In this document: positions 24,564-33,610 of the stretch, piece by piece
Position numbering within the stretch: the stretch's first letter is position 1
Layout of the letters: each line of letters begins with the position of its first letter
DNA from: JAWXTP01 sp044433415
GTDB taxonomy: Bacteria > Bacteroidota > Bacteroidia > Bacteroidales > Rikenellaceae
Direction: 5' to 3'
Length of the DNA: 47,089 nucleotides
Assembly (NCBI GenBank): GCA_044433415.1
Contig: JAWXTP010000008.1
Span: 1-47,089, forward strand
The notes under the pieces: model-generated
Told to the model about the DNA's origin: nothing
The model's input: the letters and a program-made list of their open reading frames with translations, nothing else
Database searches by the model: none
Program-made: the position numbers and the translations under genes

Positions 24564-25391
24564 TTATAAGCCTTTTAATATGTTTTCTTCTACCCATACA
24601 GCTACACCATCTTCATCGTTAGATAAAGTTGTTTGGTTAGCACGTTCAAGAAGGACATTCTGAGCATTGGCCATAGCCACGCCACAACCAGCATATTCTA
24701 TCATAGATAGGTCGTTGAATCCGTCACCAAAAGCTACCATCTCGTCTTTACTGCCACCAGTATACTGTAGTAGTTTTTCTAGTGATTGAGCCTTATCTAT
24801 ACCCAAAGGTACAAGCTCTAAAAAGAAAGGCTCGGAACGGTAGATGCTCATTTTTGAGCCGTATAATGATAAAAGGTGTTTTTCAAGCTCTATGACTAAC
24901 TCAGGGTCTCCAACAGATAGGCATTTTGTAAGAGGTTCTTTCACCTGTTCGGTGAAAGATTGACACTCTCTTACTTGCATCTTGTTTAGGAATGCCTCAT
25001 GAGCTACATACTTGTTTTTCTCAGCACTTTCCTCAGCAAAAATAACATCACCATCATAACTTAATATTGTACAGCCTGCTGCTTTTGATTCTTCGTATAG
25101 AGGTTTAATTAGTTCTTCTGGTAAGCTGTTCTGGTAGATGATTTTACCAGTAGCATACTCTATAATCATCCCTCCGTTAAACGAAAGGATATAACCCCCA
25201 AATTTGTCAAGCTCTAGTGCTTGAGCTATAGGTACTATTCCGTAAGTTGGTCTTCCTGAAGCTAACACTATGCATGCGCCTTGTTGTTGAGCTGCAATTA
25301 GTGCTTTGCGGTTTCTTTCTGATAGTTCTTTTTTAGAGTCGGTAAGTGTACCGTCAAGATCAAGAACTATGATGTTATAATTGTTCTCCAT
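24564..25391 (-). CDS. Cof-type HAD-IIB family phosphatase
   Basis: A 275-residue cytoplasmic haloacid-dehalogenase-family phosphatase. Motif I DLDGTLTDS supplies the nucleophile Asp11 and acid Asp13; motif IV FGDGFNDLSM near the C-terminus binds Mg2+. LASGRPTYGI matches motif II. The Cof/YidA group dephosphorylates sugar phosphates, nucleotide precursors or vitamins; this substrate is unknown. Its ATG overlaps the last base of the beta-mannosidase stop (TAATG), so translation is probably coupled, and a role on a hexose phosphate produced from mannosides is plausible but inferred. Confidence 0.9.
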   Translation of the reverse strand: MENNYNIIVLDLDGTLTDSKKELSERNRKALIAAQQQGACIVLASGRPTYGIVPIAQALELDKFGGYILSFNGGMIIEYATGKIIYQNSLPEELIKPLYEESKAAGCTILSYDGDVIFAEESAEKNKYVAHEAFLNKMQVRECQSFTEQVKEPLTKCLSVGDPELVIELEKHLLSLYGSKMSIYRSEPFFLELVPLGIDKAQSLEKLLQYTGGSKDEMVAFGDGFNDLSMIEYAGCGVAMANAQNVLLERANQTTLSNDEDGVAVWVEENILKGL

Positions 25392-28063
25392 TATTTACTA
25401 TATTTAATAATAATATCATTAAGGTTAGTGACAGTGATACCTAGTTCTTCAATAGGCTTGTCTTCGTCGAAAACAAGGTTAACTGTCTTTTCGTCACCTG
25501 GAAGCATATCAAAATATGCATCAGATGCGTTATCACCCTGAGTAACATCACCTTCAAATAGAACAGCTTTTATTAAGTTGTTAGCTTTGATAGTTGCAGT
25601 GATATTTTTACCGTCTTTCTTGTAATCTACAGTGTAGTCTGCTTTAGGGAAGTTAAGTTCTTTGTAAGGTAGGAAATAGAATATCTTACGTAGTTGAACT
25701 CCGTTAATATCACCCTCAGCAACTAGTACCACATCTTTAGGATTTGCGCCTTTTAACATATCTTTTGTTGAGCGCTCAACGATGATTTTTGATGTGTTAG
25801 CAGGTATATTAACGTCGAAATCTTCAACCCAAAGAGTTTTACCACTAAAATCACGAAGAGAAAGATTTACTTTACCTGTCTTGTCTACTATCTCGTCAGT
25901 TATGCCCCATAGTTCTACTATCTCGTCTTTTTCTTCAAGGTCAAAAGAGAAAATTGAAGGAGCAAAAGAGTTTATAGCAAAATATTGAAGAGCTTTATAA
26001 CCATAAGGATAGTCAAGGCTACTCCATGAAGTTACAGGCCAGCAGTCATTTAGCTGCCAGTAAAGAGTACCCATAGTGAAAGGACGGTTTTGGCGGTGTC
26101 CTTCCATAGCGATTCTAATGCCGTCACCTTGAATAAGTTGAGAAAGGTAGGTAAATTCTCTAAGATTGTCGCTAGGTACAGGAACTTCACGAGCCATATA
26201 ATCCTCAATTACTTTATAGCCTTTTATGCTTTTTTGGTGAACGTGGAAAGCCTCAGGAAATTCTATTTTTCCATCAAATTTACCTTTCTTTGCTAACTGA
26301 GCAGCAGTTTTAGGTTTTATTGTTAACTCTTCCTCTTTTAAATTTTTCTTCCAAGTGTCATAATTAGCTAATGACTGATGACCATATTCGTTAGAGAAAC
26401 GACCTGGTTTGTCTTTGTATACAGAGAAAGGTTCTTCGCCATGGAATACACCCCAGTAGTGAACGTCACCTGAATGTTGGCTACGTTCGTCGCCCCAAGG
26501 GTGAACAGGAGAAGAAGGGTGATAAGGGCGTGTAGTATCTTCTTTAGCAAGCACGCCAGGAAGAACTTCATCAAAGAACAAATCGTCTATACCTTTTCTG
26601 ACATCTCGTTCTTCTTGTTCTGTCCAAGGGTAGTTAACTTTGTCTTCTTTATAACCCCATTTTCTCCAAGCCTCGTCAACTTCATTATTACCACACCATA
26701 TAGCTAGTGAGGCATGGTTACGTAAACGACGGATGTTGTCTGTAGCTTCTTGTCTTACGCTATTGTAGAACTCATCATCCCAAGGGTAGAAGGCACAAGC
26801 AAATGGGAAATCTTGCCATAGCAATATGCCCATCTCGTCACAGTAGTTATAGAAATCATCACTTTCATATATACCGCCACCCCAAACACGTAACATATTC
26901 ATGTTTGTTTCAACAGCGATATCTACAAGTTTTTCATAGCGTTCTTTTGTAACACTAGGAAGGAACATATCTTGAGGGATAATATTTGCTCCCTTCATAA
27001 ATACGTCTACACCGTTAACTTGGAATTTGAAACACTCACCAAATTCATCTTTTTCACGAATTAACTTAACAGTGCGAACACCTAGGCGATGGTTTTCTTG
27101 ATCTGCTTTTTTACCTTCAACAAGAAGAATAGCGTCAACATCGTATAGAGTAGGTTTTTCTTCGCCCATGCCATTAGGCCACCATAATTTAGGGTTCTGG
27201 ATAGAGAAAGGTATAGAAATAGTTTGTTCACCTTTATTAAGTGTTACATCTTTTCTAGCCCATTCTTTACCTTCTTTGTCTGCAAGGATAATCGTTGCAG
27301 CACCCTCAACTAGTGAGTTTACAGTGACTTTAGCATCAAATTCAGCTACCTTTTCTGATTGAGAAAGCTGGATGTAATGTATGTTGTCAAACTCTGAGTA
27401 GTTATAAGATTCCAAGAAAATAGGTTTCCATATACCAGCAGTGACATAGCGAGGCCCCCAGTCCCAGCCATAGTGATATTGAGCTTTACGAGTGAAAACG
27501 CATGTTTTACCGTCTACACCCTTATCATTATCAGCAGGTAGTTTAGGGTATTTTGCTATTTGGTTTAGACCTATCTTGTAAGCGGATGCAAATACAACTT
27601 CTAGTGTATTTTCTCCTTCTTTTAGATAGTCTTTTACTGAAACCTTCCAGTTTATAAACATGTTATCAGCTTCAAGTATTTTCTTTCCATTTAAAAATAC
27701 ATTAGCATAGGTATCAAGTCCCTCAAAGTTAAGCTCCACTTCTGAGGCGTTAAATTGAGATTCGGAAGGAGTAAAAGTAGTTCTATAAATCCAATTTTCG
27801 TTCTCTATCCATTGAAGTTTATTTTCGTTAGTAGAGAAATAAGGATCTTCAATTTTACCGTTAGCAAAAAGGTCTGTATGAACAACACCAGGTACCGTTG
27901 CGGGCATCCATTTCATTTTACCTACTTGAGCAAACTCCCAATCAGAGGAAAGCTCAGTTTTTGTAAAGTCTGACTGTGTGTTTAACAAGCCTTTTGTACT
28001 TTGTGTACATGAAGCCATCATAATCATAGTTGATGCTATTAAAAGTGAAAGTGCTCTTTTCAT
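25391..28063 (-). CDS. Beta-mannosidase, GH2 family, lipoprotein
   Basis: An 890-residue glycoside hydrolase. The signal peptide ends in MIMMASC, with lipidation at Cys19. The N-terminal sugar-binding domain contains WIYRTTF and YHYGWDWGPRYVTAGIWKPI, the hallmark of GH2 beta-mannosidases. The catalytic barrel carries WGGGIYESDDFYNYCDE, acid/base Glu461 in WCGNNEVDEAW and probable nucleophile Glu559 in RFSNEYGHQS. It should release mannose from the non-reducing ends of beta-mannosides at the cell surface or in the periplasm. It overlaps the HAD phosphatase gene by one base. No SusCD pair lies nearby. Confidence 0.93.
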   Translation of the reverse strand: MKRALSLLIASTMIMMASCTQSTKGLLNTQSDFTKTELSSDWEFAQVGKMKWMPATVPGVVHTDLFANGKIEDPYFSTNENKLQWIENENWIYRTTFTPSESQFNASEVELNFEGLDTYANVFLNGKKILEADNMFINWKVSVKDYLKEGENTLEVVFASAYKIGLNQIAKYPKLPADNDKGVDGKTCVFTRKAQYHYGWDWGPRYVTAGIWKPIFLESYNYSEFDNIHYIQLSQSEKVAEFDAKVTVNSLVEGAATIILADKEGKEWARKDVTLNKGEQTISIPFSIQNPKLWWPNGMGEEKPTLYDVDAILLVEGKKADQENHRLGVRTVKLIREKDEFGECFKFQVNGVDVFMKGANIIPQDMFLPSVTKERYEKLVDIAVETNMNMLRVWGGGIYESDDFYNYCDEMGILLWQDFPFACAFYPWDDEFYNSVRQEATDNIRRLRNHASLAIWCGNNEVDEAWRKWGYKEDKVNYPWTEQEERDVRKGIDDLFFDEVLPGVLAKEDTTRPYHPSSPVHPWGDERSQHSGDVHYWGVFHGEEPFSVYKDKPGRFSNEYGHQSLANYDTWKKNLKEEELTIKPKTAAQLAKKGKFDGKIEFPEAFHVHQKSIKGYKVIEDYMAREVPVPSDNLREFTYLSQLIQGDGIRIAMEGHRQNRPFTMGTLYWQLNDCWPVTSWSSLDYPYGYKALQYFAINSFAPSIFSFDLEEKDEIVELWGITDEIVDKTGKVNLSLRDFSGKTLWVEDFDVNIPANTSKIIVERSTKDMLKGANPKDVVLVAEGDINGVQLRKIFYFLPYKELNFPKADYTVDYKKDGKNITATIKANNLIKAVLFEGDVTQGDNASDAYFDMLPGDEKTVNLVFDEDKPIEELGITVTNLNDIIIKYSK

Positions 28064-28107
28064 GCAATGTGATTTTTAAATTTTGTTTAATAGTGTGAAG
28101 CTATTTT

Positions 28108-28210
28108 AAAAGGGTGACTCAAAAGCTTTTAACGCTCGTATACAACATGTGCTACACATTATGTAACACATGTTATATTCTTCGCTTTAAACTTTTGGGT
28201 CACCCCTTTT
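28108..28210 (-). terminator. Long double hairpin of the GTGACyCAAAAG family
   Basis: AAAAGGGTGACTCAAAAG (28108-28125) pairs with CTTTTGGGTCACCCCTTTT (28192-28210) with few mismatches. Inside, AACATGTG pairs with CACATGTT. It lies downstream of the gene at 28494-29576 and before the beta-mannosidase. Confidence 0.75.
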
Positions 28211-28275
28211 GTTAATGGGAAACTCCCATATAGATATAATATTGTTAATGAACAATAAAATTATTTTTGCAATAT

Positions 28276-28320
28276 TTAGATCTGCATAGTTTAGATCTGC
28301 ATAGTTTAGACCTGCATAGC
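28276..28320. repeat. Three tandem copies of a 15-base unit
   Basis: TTAGATCTGCATAGT occurs at 28276-28290 and 28291-28305, then TTAGACCTGCATAGC at 28306-28320, with two substitutions in the third unit. Confidence 0.9.
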
Positions 28321-28326
28321 TGGCAG

Positions 28327-28467
28327 GAAACGGACTGTCCGCTTTTTTCAAGAATGGTTCATATTTACGGCGTTTTTGTTTATTTTAAGCGGAGCAGCCT
28401 CGATGGCTGTGAGCATTGAAATAAGCAAAAAGGTCGTAAAGATGAGCCGTTATTGGGAAAAGCCTTC
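28327..28467 (-). repeat. Dispersed structured element, copy 1
   Basis: On the minus strand this 141-base stretch begins GAAGGCTTTTCCC and ends CCGTTTC. It aligns end to end with 36704-36843, with a single one-base length difference in a hairpin loop. It starts 27 bases after the stop codon of the glycosidase-like lipoprotein gene. A long stem (left arm TTTTTGCTTATTT, right arm AAAATAAACAAAAA) and an apical hairpin CAGCC/GGCTG can form; several pairs differ from copy 2 in a compensatory way. It could be a structured RNA, a 3'-UTR element or a transposable palindrome. Confidence 0.75.
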
Positions 28468-28493
28468 CCGAACTTTCTTGCCGGAAATCCAAC

Positions 28494-29576
28494 TTACTTA
28501 CGGGCAGCTCTGATACTGTCGCCTAATATCTTAACCGACTCTCTTTCTTCTTGGTTTAGATTGCTAAATTGGAAGAAAGCAACACCCTTAGCGCCACCTT
28601 TTAATGCAGCACGGATACCATCAGCAACACTTTGGTTGTTTTCTCTAAATTGATTAGAAACGATACCACAATATAGGTCAGTACCTTCATATTTATCTTC
28701 TACACAATCAGCAACACAATCTTCAATGAAAGAAATTTCTTTAGTATAGAAACCGTGATAAATCATAGGGAAAGCAACATCTAATTTCCATTTACCCCAG
28801 TCTTGACGTACCATAGAACGAGACATCTCAGGAGTTGGGAAAGGTGAAGCACTTATTTGTTTACCATATTCGTGAGCGATTTCGCCAATTTCATTAGCTA
28901 ATGATGTAACTTGGTCGCAACGGAATTGTAACCATTTTTCGTCAGTTGAAGGATCTTCTAAATCAAGAGGACTGTAACCATATTCAGCTTGGAAGGCCTT
29001 AATCATTTCTGGGTGGTAACCGTAATCCCATTGAGCATATTCTTTATCTTGAACGATACCATATTTAGCCCATAATGTAGTAGGTAAGATAACGTCAACA
29101 AAACGGTGATAGTCTAAACTTACACCTTCAAGACCTTCGATTTGGCAAATTCTACGGAATTTTTCTTTTACGTGTTCGCGAGCTTCAGGAATGATAGGAC
29201 AAAGGAATTTGTAATATCCCACATAAGCTATAGAATCAGCTAAAGAGTGACCTAGACGGTTTACAGAATACCATTCTGGGTGATCTTTCACCTGGCTACC
29301 ATCATTTAAACTCCATACCCATGCGTGTACTTTGATCCCGTATTTTTTAGCAATAGGAATAACGTGTCTAAGACCGTCTTCTTTTGCGTTAAGTATAAGA
29401 CCAGTAACGCCATAACGTTGCATTTCTGTACATATAGTGTCCCAGTTTTGTTTAGGGCCATAGCCCGACCAAGTCCAGAAAATTGGTTCTTCTTCAACAA
29501 CCTCAGCTTTAGGTGAGCAATTTACGAAACATAATAAAATTGCTGCAAAAAAAGTTAATAATTTAAGTTTTCTCAT
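28494..29576 (-). CDS. Glycoside-hydrolase-like (GHL10/family-10-like) lipoprotein
   Basis: A 360-residue lipoprotein with lipidation at Cys20 (LLCFVNCSP). The body looks like a TIM barrel: YGVTGLILNAKEDGLRHVIP, IKVHAWVWSLND, GLEGVSLDYHRFVD, VAFPMIYHGFY and GGAKGVAFFQFSN follow strand by strand, as in the hypothetical glycosidase family GHL10/DUF187. The conserved Asp in SLDYHR and nearby acidic residues could be catalytic, but I cannot assign them. It probably acts on a glycan at the cell surface. A -7 box TATCTTTG (29622-29615) lies about 40 bases upstream. The gene is followed by a repeated structured element. Confidence 0.68.
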   Translation of the reverse strand: MRKLKLLTFFAAILLCFVNCSPKAEVVEEEPIFWTWSGYGPKQNWDTICTEMQRYGVTGLILNAKEDGLRHVIPIAKKYGIKVHAWVWSLNDGSQVKDHPEWYSVNRLGHSLADSIAYVGYYKFLCPIIPEAREHVKEKFRRICQIEGLEGVSLDYHRFVDVILPTTLWAKYGIVQDKEYAQWDYGYHPEMIKAFQAEYGYSPLDLEDPSTDEKWLQFRCDQVTSLANEIGEIAHEYGKQISASPFPTPEMSRSMVRQDWGKWKLDVAFPMIYHGFYTKEISFIEDCVADCVEDKYEGTDLYCGIVSNQFRENNQSVADGIRAALKGGAKGVAFFQFSNLNQEERESVKILGDSIRAARK

Positions 29577-29614
29577 TTTTTTATTTATTTTTGTTTAAAA
29601 TTTGTTTTTCAGTA

Positions 29615-29622
29615 CAAAGATA
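29615..29622 (-). promoter_or_regulatory. -7 box upstream of the GHL10-like gene
   Basis: The minus strand reads TATCTTTG, matching TAnnTTTG, about 39 bases before the start codon. No good -33 element is seen at the usual distance. Confidence 0.4.
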
Positions 29623-29657
29623 AGTTTATTTATTCTATTTTAAAATAAAAATCGATT

Positions 29658-31256
29658 ATGTTTAAAAAAATTGTTACTATAGTGTTGTTTTTAACTTCAT
29701 ATAGTTTGTATTCCCAATCCGTGGATAATACACTAAGAAATAAAGTAATGTTAAATACACAGAAGTTTAGTAACTTCTTATATTACTTAACATCAGGGTA
29801 TATAGAAGAGGAAGATCCTGATAAAATAACAGAAGATGCAATAATTGCTATACTTGAGAAATTGGATCCTCACTCTAGTTATATCACTAAGGAAGAATTA
29901 AAAGATGTTAACGATTCTTTTGATGGTAATTTTGAAGGTATAGGTATAGAGTTTAATGTTTTGAAAGATACACTTATTGTTGTAAATACAGTTAAAGGAG
30001 GACCTTCAGAACAAGTAGGTCTGAAATCAGGAGATAGAATAGTAAATGTTGATGAAAAATCGGTAATAGGTATAAAAACAATAGACGTTCCTAAAATACT
30101 AAGAGGACCTAAAGGTACAAATGTAGTGTTAGATGTTGTACGTCACTCAGAAAAAGATACTTTAACTTTCCATATAGTTAGGGATAAAATACCTATGGTT
30201 AGTTTAGATGCTGCTTATACTATAAAGGATTCTATAGGTTACATAAAGTTAAATCGCTTTATGGCAACAACAACAAGCGAGTATAAGGAAGCTATGGCAA
30301 AAATGCCAAATATAAGTTCTTTAATACTTGATTTAAGAGGTAATTCAGGAGGCTATTTAGATCAAGCTATAAAGTTGTCAGATGAATTTCTTCCTCAACA
30401 TAAATTAATAGTATACACAGAAGGTCGTGTGTTACCGAGAACGGATGAAATGTCTACTAGTTTAGGTAATTTTAAAGATAAGCGACTGGTGGTACTTGTT
30501 GATGAAGAAAGTGCTTCTGCTAGTGAAATTGTTGCTGGAGCTATTCAAGACCATGATAGAGGACTCATAATAGGACGTACTACCTTTGGTAAAGGACTTG
30601 TTCAACAGCAAATATCTTTACCAGACAGTTCGGCTATAAGACTTACTATAGCGCGTTATTTTACGCCTAGTGGTAGAGCTATTCAACGCCCTTATACCAT
30701 GGGGGATAAGGAAAAATATTATATGGAATATTATAAAAGATATACAACAGGAGAGCTTGTTAATAAAGATTCTTTGCATAGTGCTATGCCTGACTCTTTA
30801 AGGTTTGAAACCCTGAAATTGGGACGTTCTGTATATGGAGGTGGAGGTATCACTCCAGATATTTATGTGGGAATGGATACTACTAGGTTTTCTAAAAGTT
30901 GGAGTGCGATTATTCGTTCAGGAGTTATTAGTGACTATGTAATAGATGTGGTTGATAAAAAGCGTAAGTCCATACTTAGAAAATATCCAACATTTGAAAA
31001 ATTTGAAGCAGAATATGAGATTAGTGATGATTTTATTGACGAATTGATAGAGCGTGCTGAAGAAAAAGGAGCAGAAATAGATAAAGAAGATTTCTATGCT
31101 TCAAATATAGCTAGTGCAAGGCTCCAGTTAAAGGGCATTATTGCACAGAAACTGTGGGATTATACTGAAATGTATAAGATATTGAATTCTGATGATGAAA
31201 TATTGAATAAGGCTATAGAGATTTTGGCAGAACCTGAGTCTAATTATTTGAAGTAA
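29658..31256 (+). CDS. S41-family C-terminal processing peptidase
   Basis: A 532-residue periplasmic serine protease. A signal peptide covers about 1-20 (SLYSQS). An N-terminal helical domain is followed by a PDZ domain at about 85-175 (GIGIEFNVLKDTLIVV, GDRIVNVDEKSV). The tail-specific protease core has LDLRGNSGGYL, ESASASEIVAGA with the catalytic Ser at 287 or 289, and the Lys general base at 312 in TTFGKGLVQ. It should trim or degrade periplasmic proteins from their C-termini. It has its own unit and ends in a bidirectional hairpin shared with the convergent HU-like gene. Confidence 0.92.
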   Translation: MFKKIVTIVLFLTSYSLYSQSVDNTLRNKVMLNTQKFSNFLYYLTSGYIEEEDPDKITEDAIIAILEKLDPHSSYITKEELKDVNDSFDGNFEGIGIEFNVLKDTLIVVNTVKGGPSEQVGLKSGDRIVNVDEKSVIGIKTIDVPKILRGPKGTNVVLDVVRHSEKDTLTFHIVRDKIPMVSLDAAYTIKDSIGYIKLNRFMATTTSEYKEAMAKMPNISSLILDLRGNSGGYLDQAIKLSDEFLPQHKLIVYTEGRVLPRTDEMSTSLGNFKDKRLVVLVDEESASASEIVAGAIQDHDRGLIIGRTTFGKGLVQQQISLPDSSAIRLTIARYFTPSGRAIQRPYTMGDKEKYYMEYYKRYTTGELVNKDSLHSAMPDSLRFETLKLGRSVYGGGGITPDIYVGMDTTRFSKSWSAIIRSGVISDYVIDVVDKKRKSILRKYPTFEKFEAEYEISDDFIDELIERAEEKGAEIDKEDFYASNIASARLQLKGIIAQKLWDYTEMYKILNSDDEILNKAIEILAEPESNYLK

Positions 31257-31275
31257 AATCAGTTTGTAAATAATA

Positions 31276-31320
31276 AAAACCAACGTACAGTACAAATTAA
31301 GTAGTGTGCGTTGGCTTTTG
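31276..31320. terminator. Bidirectional terminator
   Basis: CCAACGTACA (31280-31289) pairs with TGTGCGTTGG (31305-31314) with one mismatch. AAAA precedes and TTTT follows, so it can serve the convergent S41 and HU-like genes. Confidence 0.7.
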
Positions 31321-31350
31321 TTTGTTATACTTTTGGAATACTTCTCCTTT

Positions 31351-32760
31351 TTATAGCTCCCCTATAGGTTGTTGTATATATGCTATAGTTGTTTCAGGTA
31401 AAGAAACTTCACTGCCATAAATAAAAGCATATATTATTACAGAAATAGTTAGTATAATTGCAATAATTGCCAAAATCCAAACTAACTTTACAGAAAAAGT
31501 CATATTTGTATTTTTTGAAGTTTTACTAGTACTTGTTTTTCTAGGTTTATCTCTTCTAGTGTTGTTGTTAGGCCTAGTATTATTAGGTCTAGCGTTGCTA
31601 TTTGGTCTAGTGTTGTTAGGTCTAGTACTGTTAGGTCTTTCGCTCGGTTGAACTTCTCTTGTAACTTTTTTGTTAGAACCGTATAAAGCATTCACCTTAT
31701 CTTTGTCAACATTAGTTTTGTTAATAGGATTTTGTTGACTATTATTAACTTGACCATTGTTTCTTTGTACATTAACATTACTTCTTTGCCCGTTGCCTTT
31801 TTGACCACTGTATTGTTCTTGGTTGTGTTTTGGATACGATACCTGTGGTTGATTGACTTGCGGTTTAGTGTTCTCATTCGGTTGAAAAGCTGAATATTCT
31901 GAACTTTCATTAGAAGAGCTATTGTCACCATTGAAATAAAAATCACCGAGATTTGATGCTGGTCTTTGATTATTTTGTCCCTCACCAGTTGTAACAACTT
32001 TCCTTCTATATGTAGGGTGTTGTTGTGTATTTGTGTTAGCTGTAGGTTGAGGAATAGTGACTTCCTGTTTAGGAATAGTGACCGTCTCTACTTTAGGAGC
32101 TAAATATGTAGGTTGCTCGTTTATTGTGTTTTCTACCTGAGAGTTTTGACTGTGTCTTGAATACTGAGAATTTAAATTATTTACAGGTGTGTTAATAATA
32201 GGGGTATTTTCAGTTTGTTCATTAATGACAGGTTTAACCTCAGTAGCTTTGTGTTCTTCGTTAACTTCAGGATTATGTGCTTTGTTATTAGAGGCTGAAG
32301 TATTTACGGTTTGTACTATAGGTTTATCTACCTGTTTTTGAGTTTCTACAGGTCTTTCCTCTACGTAAGTAGTTTTAGCTACGTTGTTTTCTGTAGGTGC
32401 AGTTTTTGGAGCAGTAGGTGTTACATTCGCCTTAGGAAGGTCGTCTTTTGCTAAATAAAGAGAGTTGTTAGCGTCATATCTTAATGCTCCTATACCTTCA
32501 ATAACGTATGAACCACGTGTTTTTAATGTTGATTTTATATGTGCAATATATTCATCTAACATTATTTGAGCCTCTTCCTTATTCACGCCAGCCCACTCTA
32601 TGAAAGCGTTAAGCAACACTCCGTCATCTTTGTTTAAAAAAGGAACAAAGACTAAAATAACTCCCACTCCGTCAATGTTTTTTCTTATGAACGCACCTAA
32701 AGTAGGAATTACCAACCTTCTATTACGTTGTAAACAGGTTAATAATAATTTATCTATCAT
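31351..32760 (-). CDS. CCDC81-type HU-like protein with C-terminal membrane anchor
   Basis: A 469-residue protein in three parts. Residues 1-115 match the bacterial HU-CCDC81 domain pair (LTCLQRNRRLVIPTLGAFI, then a second part with GSYVIEGIGALRYD). Residues 120-420 are low complexity, rich in Asn, Gln, Thr, Pro and Ser, with RPNNTRPN-type repeats encoded by tandem DNA repeats at about 31560-31650. Residues 427-449 form one transmembrane helix (WILAIIAIILTISVIIYAFI), leaving a short tail. Relatives usually carry a SPOR domain at the C-terminus; I see none, although the last 20 residues are too short to hold one. A link to cell division or DNA-membrane contact is inference. Confidence 0.75.
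   Translation of the reverse strand: MIDKLLLTCLQRNRRLVIPTLGAFIRKNIDGVGVILVFVPFLNKDDGVLLNAFIEWAGVNKEEAQIMLDEYIAHIKSTLKTRGSYVIEGIGALRYDANNSLYLAKDDLPKANVTPTAPKTAPTENNVAKTTYVEERPVETQKQVDKPIVQTVNTSASNNKAHNPEVNEEHKATEVKPVINEQTENTPIINTPVNNLNSQYSRHSQNSQVENTINEQPTYLAPKVETVTIPKQEVTIPQPTANTNTQQHPTYRRKVVTTGEGQNNQRPASNLGDFYFNGDNSSSNESSEYSAFQPNENTKPQVNQPQVSYPKHNQEQYSGQKGNGQRSNVNVQRNNGQVNNSQQNPINKTNVDKDKVNALYGSNKKVTREVQPSERPNSTRPNNTRPNSNARPNNTRPNNNTRRDKPRKTSTSKTSKNTNMTFSVKLVWILAIIAIILTISVIIYAFIYGSEVSLPETTIAYIQQPIGEL
31560..31650. repeat. Tandem repeats coding RPNNTRPN in the HU-like gene
   Basis: TAGGTCTAGTGTTG-like units recur about five times. They are read in the minus-strand gene as Arg-Pro-Asn-Asn/Ser-Thr repeats. 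Their number may vary between strains. Confidence 0.7.
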
Positions 32761-32802
32761 ATCGTTATATTTTAAATTTAAAACTAATGGGTATTAATAA
32801 AT

Positions 32803-32866
32803 GGAACTTCTAAAAACTGTAAATTTAAAATCGAAATTGAATAAAACCAGTTTCTCGAACTCTCCT
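32803..32866. repeat. Dispersed intergenic hairpin repeat, copy 1
   Basis: It begins GGAACTTCTAAAAACTG, contains TCGAAATTGAATAAAACCAG and ends CTCTCC. It resembles 38648-38723 and forms an imperfect hairpin. A possible -7 box TATCTTTG lies upstream on the minus strand (32929-32922), so the repeat may lie in the leader of the HU-like gene. Confidence 0.65.
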
Positions 32867-32990
32867 AAAACATGTTATGAAGTTCTACTTAAACCATAAA
32901 CACCTCAATTTGCTGTTTTTGCAAAGATAATACAAAAAAAAGTAAATATCTATACAATTTAAGTTTAGATAAAAATAAATTAATCATTTT

Positions 32991-33022
32991 TTTGTTTTTA
33001 TGCATAAAAAATTGTAAATTGC
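32991..33022 (+). promoter_or_regulatory. Weak promoter for the DUF4878 lipoprotein
   Basis: TTTG (32991-32994), 20 bases, then TAAATTGC (33015-33022), one or two bases off the TAnnTTTG consensus. Confidence 0.35.
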
Positions 33023-33059
33023 AATGGTAAATAATTATTTATAATTAAAATTAGATACG

Positions 33060-33422
33060 ATGAAGCGAATATTTGCTATTATTACATTGATTTTGACAAT
33101 TAGTTGCACTTCTAAAAATAAGGTAGAGGATGTTGCTAAGTCGTTTTTAAGTAATTTTTATAACGAAGATCTTAAAAAAGCGTTGAAATATGCTTCCTCT
33201 GAAACTGTAGAGGATATAAATATGATTATTGAGAATTCACCTGTTGAGATTGTTCCTTTGATAAAATCGGAGCAGTATAAAGTAGAAATAAAAGAAGTCT
33301 CGGAAGAAGACGATATTGCATATTGTCGTTATGTTGTTACAAAAGACGAAAATGATGCTGCGGCTATGAGTGAAGTATTAGTCTTAATTAAAGAGGGTGA
33401 TGAGTGGAAAGCTAAGTTTTAG
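33060..33422 (+). CDS. DUF4878-type small lipoprotein
   Basis: A 120-residue lipoprotein; the signal peptide ends in ILTISCTSK, with lipidation at Cys16. The rest resembles the NTF2-like/DUF4878 fold: an N-terminal helix pair (VEDVAKSFLSNFYNED), then strands ending in AMSEVLVLIKEGDEWKAKF, the conserved end of the family. No catalytic residues are expected. It is probably a periplasmic or membrane-bound protein of unknown role. It appears to be its own transcription unit. Confidence 0.72.
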   Translation: MKRIFAIITLILTISCTSKNKVEDVAKSFLSNFYNEDLKKALKYASSETVEDINMIIENSPVEIVPLIKSEQYKVEIKEVSEEDDIAYCRYVVTKDENDAAAMSEVLVLIKEGDEWKAKF

Positions 33423-33510
33423 TTGGATGTAGTTGTAGTTTAAAATACGTGATACATTGCACTTTACTAGCCAATGACGATAAAGTGTAAGTTTTCGTAA
33501 ATTAATATAG

Positions 33511-33540
33511 TTGTATAAATTATTTTTTTTTATACTTTTG
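33511..33540 (+). promoter_or_regulatory. Promoter of the arginine-decarboxylase-like gene
   Basis: TTG (33511-33513), 19 bases, then TACTTTTG (33533-33540). The leader to the start codon would be about 64 bases. Confidence 0.6.
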
Positions 33541-33610
33541 TAGAGTTTTAATAATAATGTAGTGCTTGTAGCACATAATTTTTTTCTATTTTTTACACTT
33601 TACTAAACAG

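Noticed and set aside
28453..28653. Plus-strand 66-residue frame at the end of the GHL10-like gene
   Set aside because: It overlaps the gene antisense and shows no family similarity.
31296..31309. TTAAGTAGTGTGCG as another fold-back element end
   Set aside because: Only 11 bases match, and they form part of a terminator hairpin.
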